A stretch of DNA of 24,352 bases from Clostridia bacterium (lineage in GTDB: Bacteria; Bacillota; Clostridia; Peptostreptococcales; Anaerovoracaceae), in assembly GCA_900766045.1 (NCBI GenBank), contig CAAFTW010000004.1:1-24352 (forward strand), in the 5' to 3' direction. Position 1 is the first letter of the stretch. The number at the start of each line of letters is the position of its first letter. The position numbers and the translations under genes are program-made. Positions 14,229-22,439 of the stretch are shown one piece after another. A model generated the notes under the pieces. The model was given only the letters and a program-made list of their open reading frames with translations, ran no database searches and was not told the origin of the DNA.

Positions 14229-15419
14229 ATGGTTAATCAGAAATGTTATGAACTCGGCAGTGCTCCGTCCGTTATCCGTGAGCTGTTCGCATATGGTCTG
14301 AAGAAAGCCGCAGAAGTCGGCCCGGAGAATATTTACGACTATTCTCTCGGAAATCCGAGCATTCCTGCACCGCCGAAGGTAAACGAAAGCATTCACAAGC
14401 TGGTGGATACGGAGGATCCGATCAAACTGCACGGCTATTCGATGGCGGCAGGATTCGATGAGGTCAGAGAGGCAGTTGCTGCAAACCTGAGAAAACGCTT
14501 TGGCATGGACATTAAGAAGGAAAATCTGTTCTTTACCTGCGGAGCCGCTCCTGCGATTACTGCTGTGTGCAGCGCGCTGAGAGTTTCTCATCAGTCGGAA
14601 ATCGTAGCGATTGCTCCGTATTTCCCGGAGTATAAGGTGTTCGTAGAGGGCGCAGGTGCCAAATTCAAGGTTGTTCCGCCTGACCGTGAGAATTTCCAGG
14701 TGGACATCGATGAACTGGAGAAATGCATTACCGATCAGACACAGGCGGTCATCGTCAATTCACCGAACAACCCGTCCGGTGTCGTTTATTCAGAAGATAC
14801 GATCCTGGCAATCGGAAAGGTCCTGCATAAGAAAGCGGAAGAGTACGGTCACCCGATTTACATTATTGCGGATGAACCATACCGCGAGCTGGTTTACGGC
14901 GGAGTTAAGGTTCCGTTTATTCCGACTCTGTATGATAACACCATCGTCTGCTATTCCTATTCCAAGTCTCTGTCGCTTCCTGGCGAGCGTATTGGCTATG
15001 TTCTGGTCCCGGATGGCTGCGCGGACAGTAAAGAAGTCTATGCCGCAGTTGCCGGTGCTGCCAGAAAGAACGGACATGTATGTCCGCCGACCCTGATTCA
15101 GCGTGTTATCGAGCACTGTGCAGATGAGATGCCGAACCTGAAGGCATATAATGAGAACCGTGAGCTCCTGTATAATTCTCTGAAGGATATGGGTTATGAG
15201 TGTGCCAAGCCGGATGGAGCATTTTATCTGTTCGTCAAGGCTCCGAATGGCGACGCGAATGCGTTCTCAGAGAAGGCAAAGCTGGATTACAATCTTCTCG
15301 TTGTTCCAGGAGACGGATTCGGATGCAGCGGATATTTCCGCCTGGCATACTGTGTCGATCACAGCATGATTGAGCGTTCGCTTCCTGCATTCCAGAAAAT
15401 GATCGACGCATATAAATAA
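14229..15419 (+). CDS. PLP-dependent aminotransferase, class I/II (aspartate-aminotransferase-like)
   Basis: This 396-residue cytoplasmic fold-type I enzyme transfers amino groups between amino acids and 2-oxoacids. The active site is readable: NSPNNPSG for the conserved Asn, IADEPYRELVY for the Asp and Tyr that hold PLP, SYSKSLSLPGERIG with the Schiff-base Lys246, and FRLAYCV with the carboxylate-binding Arg near the C-terminus. The start at 14229 was chosen because GGGAGGG lies about twelve bases upstream and the protein then begins MVNQKCYELGSAPSVIREL, as its clostridial relatives do. An in-frame ATG at 14208 is the alternative. A strong promoter and operator-like palindrome lie upstream. 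BrnQ follows on the same strand, which hints at branched-chain or related amino acids, but the substrate is not decidable. Confidence 0.92.
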   Translation: MVNQKCYELGSAPSVIRELFAYGLKKAAEVGPENIYDYSLGNPSIPAPPKVNESIHKLVDTEDPIKLHGYSMAAGFDEVREAVAANLRKRFGMDIKKENLFFTCGAAPAITAVCSALRVSHQSEIVAIAPYFPEYKVFVEGAGAKFKVVPPDRENFQVDIDELEKCITDQTQAVIVNSPNNPSGVVYSEDTILAIGKVLHKKAEEYGHPIYIIADEPYRELVYGGVKVPFIPTLYDNTIVCYSYSKSLSLPGERIGYVLVPDGCADSKEVYAAVAGAARKNGHVCPPTLIQRVIEHCADEMPNLKAYNENRELLYNSLKDMGYECAKPDGAFYLFVKAPNGDANAFSEKAKLDYNLLVVPGDGFGCSGYFRLAYCVDHSMIERSLPAFQKMIDAYK

Positions 15420-15568
15420 TTACAGCATCCTATGGAAGAGCTGCACTTACAGCATCTGCCGGATCAGAGAAGATGAGGAAGCGCTGGGGATTCAGCGCCA
15501 GACAGCCCGTTTTCTCTTTTCCGGCGGACAAAGTGCAGACGGGAAAGGAATAAACGGGTTTAAGAATT

Positions 15569-16945
15569 ATGAAACGTAAACAATTGAATATCGTCATGAT
15601 CATGGGCCTTGCTCTGTTTGCAACATTCTTTGGGGCAGGAAACCTGATCTTCCCGCCGTATCTCGGAAGAACGGTCGGATCCAGCTGGATGACCGGCTTC
15701 ATCGGATTCTTTATTATGGACGTCGGCCTGGCCACCATGGGTGTTCTGGCCGTTGTCATGAATCAGAAGGGCAGCATTGACGGAGTCGTCGATAAGATCG
15801 GTCATGTGCCGGGAACAATCTGCGTCACCGCAATCATTCTCTGTATCGGCCCGGGACTCTGTATCCCGAGAACTGCGGCAACCACCTATGAGCTGGGAGT
15901 CAAGACTCTGATCCCGTCTCTGAATCAGTGGGTTTTCGGAGCGATTTTCTTTGCCATTGTGCTCGCTCTGACGATTCGTCCGAATAAAGTTGTCGATATT
16001 ATTGGAAAATTCCTGACACCTGTACTTCTTGCCGTTATGGTCATTATGATTATCAGAGGAATTGTCGCACCAATCGGACATCCGGTTCACACAGGCGCTG
16101 CGGTTCCGCTGAAAGAAGGCATGCTCTCCGGCTATCAGACGATGGACGGAATCGGCGGTATGCTGATGACGCTGATGCTGATTACTGCCGCCAAAGGTTA
16201 TGGATACACGGATAAGAAGTCGGTTTCCAGTCTGATTGCAAGAGCCGGAATCGTTTCCGGTGTTCTCCTGATGCTGGTTTACGGCGGACTGACCTTCCTG
16301 GGAGCAACCACATCGGGAAGCAGCGCTTTCGCAGGATTGGAGCAGGCGCCGCTCCTGGTTGCCATTACTAACCGTCTGATGGGCGGAGCCGGAGTCGGAA
16401 TCCTCGCGGTTATCGTATTCCTCGCCTGCCTGACTACGGCAATCGGACTGACCTCTGTTGCCGGAAACTATTTTGAGGAGCTGAGCGGCGGAAAGCTGAA
16501 ATATTCCCATCTGGTTGTTGCCATGACCATCTTCAGCTATCTGTTCTCTAATGTCGGTCTTACAAAAATCATCAGCATTTCTGCGCCGATCCTTCAGATT
16601 ATGTATCCGACCGTCCTGGTGCTTGTCGTGATGTCCTTCTTTGAAAAAGTCGTTAAAGACCGCCTGACAACAGGATTTGCCGCATACACGGCACTGGTAT
16701 ATGAAATTCTGGCGCTTGCGGCATCGATGGGTGCACCGTTTGGATTTGTTAACAGCATGCCGCTGTCGAAGTTCGGACTGGGCTGGATCGTGCCGGCACT
16801 GGTCGGAGGAATCGTCGGATCTTTTTTTCGAGGAAAACACTACTCGGAGACGATTGCGGAAGTAGACAGCACATCGGATAAAAAACAATATGCAAGGAAT
16901 TCCGCTGCCGATAATACGGAAGAGGGAAACAGCGAAGCTGTATAG
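15569..16945 (+). CDS. brnQ: Branched-chain amino acid carrier BrnQ (LIVCS family)
   Basis: This 458-residue sodium-coupled importer of leucine, isoleucine and valine spans the inner membrane about twelve times. The N-terminus has the family pattern GLALFATFFGAGNLIFPPYLG, and GPGLCIPRTAATTYELG at about 95-111 is the second signature. A charged hydrophilic tail closes it. The start has only a weak ribosome binding site (an AAAGGAA about 20 bases upstream), so translation may be modest or regulated. The 149-bp gap after the aminotransferase holds a GCGCTG/CAGCGC hairpin (15481-15498) followed by a T-rich stretch, which could attenuate read-through. A strong terminator follows. Confidence 0.95.
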   Translation: MKRKQLNIVMIMGLALFATFFGAGNLIFPPYLGRTVGSSWMTGFIGFFIMDVGLATMGVLAVVMNQKGSIDGVVDKIGHVPGTICVTAIILCIGPGLCIPRTAATTYELGVKTLIPSLNQWVFGAIFFAIVLALTIRPNKVVDIIGKFLTPVLLAVMVIMIIRGIVAPIGHPVHTGAAVPLKEGMLSGYQTMDGIGGMLMTLMLITAAKGYGYTDKKSVSSLIARAGIVSGVLLMLVYGGLTFLGATTSGSSAFAGLEQAPLLVAITNRLMGGAGVGILAVIVFLACLTTAIGLTSVAGNYFEELSGGKLKYSHLVVAMTIFSYLFSNVGLTKIISISAPILQIMYPTVLVLVVMSFFEKVVKDRLTTGFAAYTALVYEILALAASMGAPFGFVNSMPLSKFGLGWIVPALVGGIVGSFFRGKHYSETIAEVDSTSDKKQYARNSAADNTEEGNSEAV

Positions 16946-17031
16946 TCGTTAAAGAATGTATGGGTTTTTGATTCTGCTGAAGAGAATATAGGAATCCGGA
17001 ATCCGGACAGCAGATTCTGCTGAACATGAAA

Positions 17032-17088
17032 GCGGACGGTCTGAAAAGTGCGATACTGCATTTTACAATGGACCGTCCGCTGTTTTTA
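17032..17088 (+). terminator. Intrinsic terminator after brnQ
   Basis: GCGGACGGTC (17032-17041) pairs perfectly with GACCGTCCGC (17071-17080), followed by TGTTTTTATC. Upstream, at 17008-17022, CAGCAGA-T-TCTGCTG forms a compact palindrome. Confidence 0.88.
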
Positions 17089-17128
17089 TCCTTGCAGATT
17101 GATTTTTGACGCAAGGAGATAAATAAGG

Positions 17129-17157
17129 TTGAGAATATTGGCTCATCATGCTAAAAT
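17129..17157 (+). promoter_or_regulatory. Promoter of the tetR-dapB-lpd run
   Basis: TTGAGA (17129-17134) and TAAAAT (17152-17157) are separated by 17 bases, close to consensus. The expected start is only a few bases before the GAGGAGG ribosome binding site (17166-17172) of the tetR gene. Confidence 0.75.
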
Positions 17158-17181
17158 TCTGACATGAGGAGGCTGTAAGAC

Positions 17182-17787
17182 ATGGGAAAACGGGAAACAA
17201 GCAGAGAACAACAGGCACAGCGGATGCAGGGGCAGATTCAGCAGGCCGCACTGGATTTATTCAACCGCTATGGCTTCGACCATGTCTCGATGGCCGATAT
17301 TGCTAAGGCGGCGGGCTGTTCGACCGGGAATATCTATCATTATTTTCCGAATAAAGAGGCGCTGACGACACATATGACGACGTTTGTGGATGAATGCTAT
17401 GCGGAATATGAGAAGGAGTATCTGGCGGATGAAACCCACACGTGGAAGGAAAAGCTCTTGGATTTCATGGTGAAGTCTCTTCTGGACAGCGTGAGTGATC
17501 AGGTCCTTTACTCTTGTTTTATCTATGGCCTGAAAAAGCCGGAGTACGGGTCGCTCAAGATCAGTGACCGCAGGGTCTGGATCAGGCTTCTGCATGAACT
17601 GGTCAGAGGATGTCAGAAAGAGGGCAGTATCGCAGAAACTTATGATGAGGATGAACTTGTTCACGACCTCGTGATCCTGCACAGAGGCATTCTGTTCGAA
17701 TGGCGGATCGATGAGGAAGGATTTGATCTGAGAGAAAAGGGACGCAGCCTCGGGGAAATATTCCTTCGCGGGCTGAAAGAAGGGTAA
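17182..17787 (+). CDS. TetR/AcrR-family transcriptional regulator
   Basis: This 201-residue regulator has the standard TetR N-terminal DNA-binding domain at about 12-60: IQQAALDLFNRYGFDHVSMADIAKAAGCSTGNIYHYFPNKEAL, where the G-F-x-x-V/T and YxxFxxKEAL elements are diagnostic. The C-terminal ligand domain is all-helical and unassigned. GAGGAGG nine bases upstream fixes the start. It is first in a run with dapB (46 bp later) and lpd, all on one strand behind one good promoter, so it may regulate its own transcript. No clear palindromic operator was found. The ligand is unknown. Confidence 0.93.
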   Translation: MGKRETSREQQAQRMQGQIQQAALDLFNRYGFDHVSMADIAKAAGCSTGNIYHYFPNKEALTTHMTTFVDECYAEYEKEYLADETHTWKEKLLDFMVKSLLDSVSDQVLYSCFIYGLKKPEYGSLKISDRRVWIRLLHELVRGCQKEGSIAETYDEDELVHDLVILHRGILFEWRIDEEGFDLREKGRSLGEIFLRGLKEG

Positions 17788-17833
17788 TTAATACTGGAAG
17801 TGTAGGAGATATATCGCAGCATGGAGGATGAAG

Positions 17834-18631
17834 ATGAAACTGATAATTATTGCTCCTAAGGGAAAAATGGGAAGGCTGGTCACGGCATCGGCGGACGCCC
17901 GTGAAGGTGTAGAAATCGTCGCGGGCATTGCGCCTTCTGGAAGAGATTATATCGGTCAGGACATCGGGATCGCAGCGGGGCTGGGAAAAGAGATTGGCGC
18001 TCCGGTTGTCGATGATCTTGAGAGTGTCCTTGACCAGTGCGATGCGATTATTGATTTTTCAACGGTTGAGCAGGGTATGAGGACTCTTGCCTCCGCGAGG
18101 GCGCATAAGAAAGCGCTGCTTACCGGAACGACCGGTTTTTCTGATGAACAGAGAAAAGCGTTCTCCGATGCGGCGTCGGATATTCCGGTGATGCTTGCTG
18201 CCAATACGTCTATGCAGGTAAATCTGCTCTACCGGCTGCTGGAAATGGCTGCAAAAGCGATTGGTGATTCCACAGATATTGAAGTCGTGGACATGCATGA
18301 CAGAAACAAGCTGGATGCCCCGAGCGGAACGGCCAATGAAATCGGCGAAGTGCTCTGTGCTGCGCTGGGAAAGTCCATGAAAAAGGATGCCGTTTACGGT
18401 CATGCCGGCGAAGGCAGGAGGGAAGAGGGTTCGATTGCTTTCCATTCTATCCGCGGAGGCGACTGGCCGAGCAGCCACACGGTATATTTCATTGGGAATG
18501 GCGAGCGGCTGGAAATTACCCATCATGCTGTGAACTGGAAATGCTTCGCGGAAGGTGCTGTCACAGGAGCATTGTATCTGACAGGGAAGGAGCCGGGAGC
18601 ATACACGATGCAGGACTGCCTGGGATTATAG
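17834..18631 (+). CDS. dapB: 4-hydroxy-tetrahydrodipicolinate reductase (DapB)
   Basis: This 265-residue NAD(P)H-dependent reductase of lysine and diaminopimelate synthesis (EC 1.17.1.8) carries the signature DMHDRNKLDAPSGTA, which includes the catalytic His and Lys, and the C-terminal GERLEITHHAVNWKCFAEGA segment. LLTGTTGF and AANTSMQVNLL are also typical. The nucleotide-binding loop reads APKGKMGR rather than GxxGxMGR, so its first Gly is replaced, and the usual HH pair reads HD. A similar subgroup is remembered from Clostridia, so this may be normal. ATG 17834 was chosen because GGAGG (17823-17827) sits six bases upstream; ATG 17828 would touch it. It stands apart from other lysine genes, between tetR and lpd. 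A reductase for another substrate is possible. Confidence 0.88.
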   Translation: MKLIIIAPKGKMGRLVTASADAREGVEIVAGIAPSGRDYIGQDIGIAAGLGKEIGAPVVDDLESVLDQCDAIIDFSTVEQGMRTLASARAHKKALLTGTTGFSDEQRKAFSDAASDIPVMLAANTSMQVNLLYRLLEMAAKAIGDSTDIEVVDMHDRNKLDAPSGTANEIGEVLCAALGKSMKKDAVYGHAGEGRREEGSIAFHSIRGGDWPSSHTVYFIGNGERLEITHHAVNWKCFAEGAVTGALYLTGKEPGAYTMQDCLGL

Positions 18632-18670
18632 AGTATGTAAAGTTACAGGAGCCGTAAGGAGGAGAACGTA

Positions 18671-20107
18671 ATGGCAGAGGAAAAGAAGAGCATTCTGGTC
18701 ATTGGAGGCGGTCCGGGCGGCTATATTGCAGCCATCCGCGCGGCGCAGCTCGGTGCGGAGGTTACCGTCGTTGAGAAGGACAAGCTCGGCGGGACCTGCC
18801 TGAATGTAGGATGCATTCCGACCAAGTGTCTGCTGCACAGCGCAGAGGTTTTCAGCGAAGTGAAAAACTGTAAATCACAGGGAATCAAGGTTTCTGACGT
18901 GGAGCTCGATTTTCCTTCGGTCATTAAGCAGAAAACCCGGATTTCAAGAAAACTGGTTGCCGGCGTAAAGAGCCTGCTCCGTGCCAACAAGGTTACCGTG
19001 ATCACAGGCTCAGCCCGTTTTACCGGTCCGAAGAAAATCGAAGTTACAGAGAAGGACGGCAGCAGGACGGAAATGACACCGGACGATATCATCCTTGCAA
19101 CGGGTTCCGTCAATGTCGTACCTCCAATTCCGGGTCTTCAGGATAATCCGGCCTGCGTCGATTCTACAGGCGCTCTGTCGCAGGAGTCACTTCCGGAATC
19201 CATGATCGTCATCGGCGGCGGAGTAGTCGGTCTGGAGCTGGCCTGCGCCTACGCCCAGTTCGGAACGAAAATCACCGTCATCGAGGCGCTGGACCACGTA
19301 CTTCCAATGCTTGATGGAGAAATCACAGAAATCGCTGTCGCCCAGATGAAGAAGATGGGGATGAAATTCCATCTTGAGTGCCCGGTTGAAGAGGTCCGGA
19401 GTGCAGAAGACGGCTGTGCAGAAGTCATCTGCCTGAACAAGCAGACCGGACAAAAAGAATCCTTCAAGGCAGAAAAGGTGCTGACGGCAATCGGAAGAAA
19501 AGCCTGTGTCGACACATTGGATCTGGAGAAGAGCGGAATCGCTTTCGACAAAGCTGGAATTGAAGTGGATGACTGCATGCAGACGAATGTTCCGGGCATT
19601 TACGCCATCGGCGACTGTGTAAAAGGCAGAACCCGCCTGGCGCATACCGCTTCCGTCATGGGGGAAATCGCAGCGGAAAACATCATGGGACAGCATCAGC
19701 TCTATGATGAGAAAACCAATGTCACCTGCGTCTATGTCGAGCCTGAAGCTGCGGCAGTGGGACTGACCGAAGAACAGTGCAGAGCGCAGAATCTGAATTA
19801 TAAGGTGGGGCGGTTCCCACTTGTAGCCAACGGAAAATCCGTGATTCTGAACGGAGGCGTGGGCAGCGTAAAAATCATCGCAGATGCAGAAACAGAGAAA
19901 ATTCTGGGCGTCCATATGATCGGACCGAGAGCCAGCGACCTGATTGCAGAAGGCGCTCTGGCCATCCGCATGGGAGCGGCTGTGGATGATCTGATCACGA
20001 CGATTCATTCCCATCCGACTGTTTCCGAATCCGTTCGTGAAGCCGCACTGGATCTGCAGGGAAGAGTGCTGAACATGCCGCCGGCAGCACCGAAGAAGAA
20101 AAAATAG
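18671..20107 (+). CDS. lpdA: Dihydrolipoyl dehydrogenase (E3)
   Basis: This 478-residue FAD flavoprotein (EC 1.8.1.4) reoxidises dihydrolipoamide with NAD+ in 2-oxoacid dehydrogenases or the glycine cleavage system. The sequence shows the FAD-binding GGGPGGYIAAIRAA loop at about 12-25, the redox pair in GGTCLNVGCIPTK (Cys43 and Cys48), the NAD loop VIGGGVVGLE, the second FAD site YAIGDCVKG, and the active-site base in HSHPTVSESV near the C-terminus. No N-terminal lipoyl domain is present. A short PPAAPKKKK tail ends the protein. An AAGGAGG site precedes the start, and it follows dapB by 39 bp. No E1, E2 or GcvH partner is present in the window, so which complex it serves is unknown. Confidence 0.95.
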   Translation: MAEEKKSILVIGGGPGGYIAAIRAAQLGAEVTVVEKDKLGGTCLNVGCIPTKCLLHSAEVFSEVKNCKSQGIKVSDVELDFPSVIKQKTRISRKLVAGVKSLLRANKVTVITGSARFTGPKKIEVTEKDGSRTEMTPDDIILATGSVNVVPPIPGLQDNPACVDSTGALSQESLPESMIVIGGGVVGLELACAYAQFGTKITVIEALDHVLPMLDGEITEIAVAQMKKMGMKFHLECPVEEVRSAEDGCAEVICLNKQTGQKESFKAEKVLTAIGRKACVDTLDLEKSGIAFDKAGIEVDDCMQTNVPGIYAIGDCVKGRTRLAHTASVMGEIAAENIMGQHQLYDEKTNVTCVYVEPEAAAVGLTEEQCRAQNLNYKVGRFPLVANGKSVILNGGVGSVKIIADAETEKILGVHMIGPRASDLIAEGALAIRMGAAVDDLITTIHSHPTVSESVREAALDLQGRVLNMPPAAPKKKK

Positions 20108-20133
20108 GAACGCTTTTACCAATAATGGTAGTT

Positions 20134-20175
20134 CAGGATGTGTGCGGGTCCGTATGCATCCTGTTTATTATTGTC
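20134..20175 (+). terminator. Terminator-like hairpin after lpd
   Basis: CAGGATG (20134-20140) pairs with CATCCTG (20157-20163) and is followed by the T-rich TTTATTATTGT, in which repeat copy B begins. A smaller TACCA/TGGTA hairpin lies just upstream. Confidence 0.6.
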
Positions 20176-20251
20176 TGGCCGTTAGACGACAACAAGGTTC
20201 CCGGGTACCCACCCGACGCTTCAGCGTCGTGGAAGGGTTGGGTTCTTATTT
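20168..20251 (+). repeat. 84-bp dispersed repeat, copy B
   Basis: This full-length copy runs from TTATTGTCT through GTTAGACGACAACAAGG, CCCGGGTACCC and the CGACGCT/AGCGTCG hairpin to GGGTTCTTATTT. Outside the central hairpin, ACCCACC can pair with GGGTTGGGT, and a T-rich tail follows, so the repeat itself resembles a terminator. It sits 60 bp after the lpd stop in the same direction. Confidence 0.92.
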
Positions 20252-20380
20252 TTCCATCAGGGATGTATCGGTTCTGCAGGGCCGTCGGGGGATCATCCGA
20301 TGCTTTTGCAGAGTGGAAGAATGGAGTTCTGTTTTTCAGCCGGGAAAACAGGATCAGATGTATGATTGAACAGGAAAAAA

Positions 20381-20535
20381 TTAGTACTTTCAGACTTTTG
20401 CGAGTATAATAGAAGAATGGAGAGGCGGCAGGCGTAGGCCTGGCCGGTAAACAGGAGATGCCGCGGCGGCAGAGCCGCGCGGAAATGAAGCTGTCTGCCA
20501 GAGCAGGACAGAATTACAAGAAAGGGGAAAAGGAA
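20381..20535 (+). promoter_or_regulatory. Promoter and hairpin-rich leader of the DUF6506 gene
   Basis: A perfect TATAAT at 20405-20410 has only a weak -35 (TTAGTA at 20381-20386). The roughly 125-nt leader that follows contains CAGGC/GCCTG, a GC-rich CCGCGGCGGC/GCCGCGCGG stem and CTGTC-TGC/GCA-GGACAG, then the ribosome binding site AAGAAAGGGG...AAGG. No known riboswitch motif was recognised. The remaining sequence between 20252 and 20380 shows nothing I can name. Confidence 0.45.
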
Positions 20536-20835
20536 ATGTTTGAAGCAGGATTTATTTATGTATTCCCGGGGCTGGATCCGGAGAAGCAGAAGGCGCAGAT
20601 TCCATCAAAGGACATGAATATGAACGTCATCGGCGTAAGTGATTATGATGCTGCAGAAAAAGCTGCAAAAGAACTGGTCGCAAAGGGCTGCACGGCGATC
20701 GAGCTGTGTGCGGGCTTCGGCGTAGAAGGACTCGCCAGAATCAAGAAAGCCGTCGGTCCGGACGTTGCCGTCGGAGCTGTCCGCTTTGACTTCCATCCGG
20801 GACTCGATTTTAAGAGCGGAGACGACGTATTTTAA
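20536..20835 (+). CDS. DUF6506-family protein (99 aa), function unknown
   Basis: The start at ATG 20536 follows an AAAGGGGAAAAGG site; the open frame continues upstream but without family similarity. The 99-residue product begins MFEAGFIYVFPGLDP, has a central KELVAKGCTAIELCAGFGVEG and ends in VGAVRFDFHPGLDFKSGDDVF. This FxxPG...IELC.GFG...RFDxHPG pattern fits the small DUF6506 family as I recall it. Members are single-domain cytosolic proteins with no known activity; the invariant Cys, Arg, Asp and His could form an active or ligand site (inference). It has its own promoter and a strong terminator, so it is probably a single-gene unit. Confidence 0.82.
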   Translation: MFEAGFIYVFPGLDPEKQKAQIPSKDMNMNVIGVSDYDAAEKAAKELVAKGCTAIELCAGFGVEGLARIKKAVGPDVAVGAVRFDFHPGLDFKSGDDVF

Positions 20836-20854
20836 AAGGTATTATTCTGATTAG

Positions 20855-20900
20855 AGTCGGGAAAATCGCTTCGACGAGCCTTTTCCCGACTTTTCTTTTT
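20855..20900 (+). terminator. Intrinsic terminator after the DUF6506 gene
   Basis: AGTCGGGAAAA (20855-20865) pairs perfectly with TTTTCCCGACT (20881-20891), followed by TTTCTTTTT. Confidence 0.93.
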
Positions 20901-21022
20901 CTGTGGTCGGGAAACCGGGGAAACCGTCTTCTGGGTGATTTTCCCTTCCGATCCTGCTGATTCACCGCCAGGGTGTGTTATGATATATATAAGATCGATA
21001 CAGTATGGAAGAAGGTGTAAAT

Positions 21023-22411
21023 ATGTCGATTATCGGTGCGGTTATGGTTCCGCATCCGCCGATTATTCTTCCGGAAATCGGCAAGGGTGAGGAGCATAAG
21101 ATTCAGAAGACTCTGGACGCGTATGATCAGGCAGCGAAAATGATCGCTGATCTGGACCCGGAAACAGTGGTCATTTCATCCCCGCATAATGTGATGTACT
21201 ATGATTATTTCAACATTTCCGGCGGTGACCGGGCTTACGGTGACTTCGGGCAGTTCCGCGCGCCGCAGGTCAGCTTTGATGTGAAATACGATCAGGAAAT
21301 AGTGAATTCTATCTGCAGGCAGGCGGATGAACAGAATTTCCCGGCAGGCACCCTCGGAACGAAGAGCGAGCTGGACCATGGTTTTATGATCCCGCTGTAC
21401 TTCCTGAAACGGCAGGGCTTCACGGATTTCGACCTGGTCAGAATCGGCCTGTCGGGTCAGTCGCTGGAAGACCACTACCGCCTTGGAATGATGGTAAAAC
21501 AGGCCGCGGAAGAGACAGGAAAACGTGTGGCCTTCATTGCCAGCGGCGATCTTTCCCATAAGACCAGGGCAGAAGGTCCTTATGGCTTCGACCCCCACGG
21601 CCCGCAGTACGATGATCGGATTATGGATGTCATGGGCCGCGCTGCCTTTAATGAGCTGTTCGATTTCTCCGACAGCTTCTGTGAACAGGCAGCAGAGTGC
21701 GGGCACCGCTCTTTCGTCATCATGGCGGGAGCACTTGACCGGACAAAGGTTGAACCGGCAAGAATATCCCATGAAGATGTGTTTGGCGTAGGTTACGGAG
21801 TATGCACCTATAAAGTCCTGGGAGAAGATCCGTCGCGCAATTTTCTCGACCAGCAGGAAGATAAAGAGAGTGAGCGGCTTGCAGAGAAAAAGGCTGCCGA
21901 GGATTCGTATGTCCGTCTGGCGAGAATGTCTGTGGAAAGCTGGGTCTCTTCTCATCAGAAAGTTCCGGTCCCGGACTTTCTGGAAGAAGGACTGACAAAG
22001 CGCCGGGCAGGTGCCTTTGTCACCCTGCATAAGGACGGACGTCTGAGAGGCTGTATCGGCACGATTCAGCCGGTCAGAAGCAGTCTGGCAGAAGAAATCA
22101 TTGAAAACGGCATCAGCGCCTGCTCCCGTGACCCGAGGTTTCCAGAAGTCCAGCCGTCGGAACTGCCATTTCTGGAATACAGCGTCGACGTGCTGGATGA
22201 GCCGGAGCCGATTGAATCAAAGGACCAGCTGGATGTAAAGAAATACGGAGTCATTGTCAGCAAAGGCGGAAGAAGGGGACTGCTCCTTCCGAACCTGGAC
22301 GGCGTCGACAGCGTGGACCAGCAGATTGCCATCGCAAAGGAAAAAGCCGGAATCGGGAAGAGAGAACACGGTGTACAGCTCGAGCGTTTCCAGGTCGTAA
22401 GGCATTTTTAA
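21023..22411 (+). CDS. AmmeMemoRadiSam fusion protein: MEMO-like (AmrB) plus AMMECR1 (AmrA)
   Basis: This 462-residue protein joins two modules that are often separate genes. Residues 1 to about 270 are a class III extradiol-dioxygenase/MEMO-like domain with histidines in MVPHPPIILPEIG, SSPHNVMYYDY, LDHGFMIPLYFL and SGDLSHK, the expected metal ligands or their equivalents. Residues from about 295 to the end are an AMMECR1 domain with the hallmark RLRGCIGTIQP near 340-349 and ISACSRDPRFP. These modules co-occur with a radical SAM enzyme in the AmmeMemoRadiSam system, whose chemistry is poorly defined. That enzyme is the next gene, 28 bp downstream. ATG 21023 was chosen because AAGGTG lies six bases ahead; ATG 21005 is an in-frame alternative without a good site. 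Confidence 0.9.
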   Translation: MSIIGAVMVPHPPIILPEIGKGEEHKIQKTLDAYDQAAKMIADLDPETVVISSPHNVMYYDYFNISGGDRAYGDFGQFRAPQVSFDVKYDQEIVNSICRQADEQNFPAGTLGTKSELDHGFMIPLYFLKRQGFTDFDLVRIGLSGQSLEDHYRLGMMVKQAAEETGKRVAFIASGDLSHKTRAEGPYGFDPHGPQYDDRIMDVMGRAAFNELFDFSDSFCEQAAECGHRSFVIMAGALDRTKVEPARISHEDVFGVGYGVCTYKVLGEDPSRNFLDQQEDKESERLAEKKAAEDSYVRLARMSVESWVSSHQKVPVPDFLEEGLTKRRAGAFVTLHKDGRLRGCIGTIQPVRSSLAEEIIENGISACSRDPRFPEVQPSELPFLEYSVDVLDEPEPIESKDQLDVKKYGVIVSKGGRRGLLLPNLDGVDSVDQQIAIAKEKAGIGKREHGVQLERFQVVRHF

Positions 22412-22439
22412 CGGCTTTTGCCGAAGGGAGATGAATCAG

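Noticed and set aside
15560..16888. Long antisense open frame opposite brnQ (442 codons)
   Set aside because: It is a codon-bias shadow of brnQ. Its translation is rich in His, Arg, Ser and Cys with no domain, while the plus strand is a clear transporter.
17821..17859. 12-codon open frame overlapping the dapB start, considered as a leader peptide
   Set aside because: No runs of regulatory codons and no attenuator hairpin. It is explained by chance overlap with the ribosome binding site.
20181..20193. GTTAGAC...GACAAC in the repeat looks like integron attC core-site ends
   Set aside because: The GTT is GTC in copy A, there is no matching RYYYAAC/GTTRRRY pair around the hairpin, and no integrase or cassette array is present.
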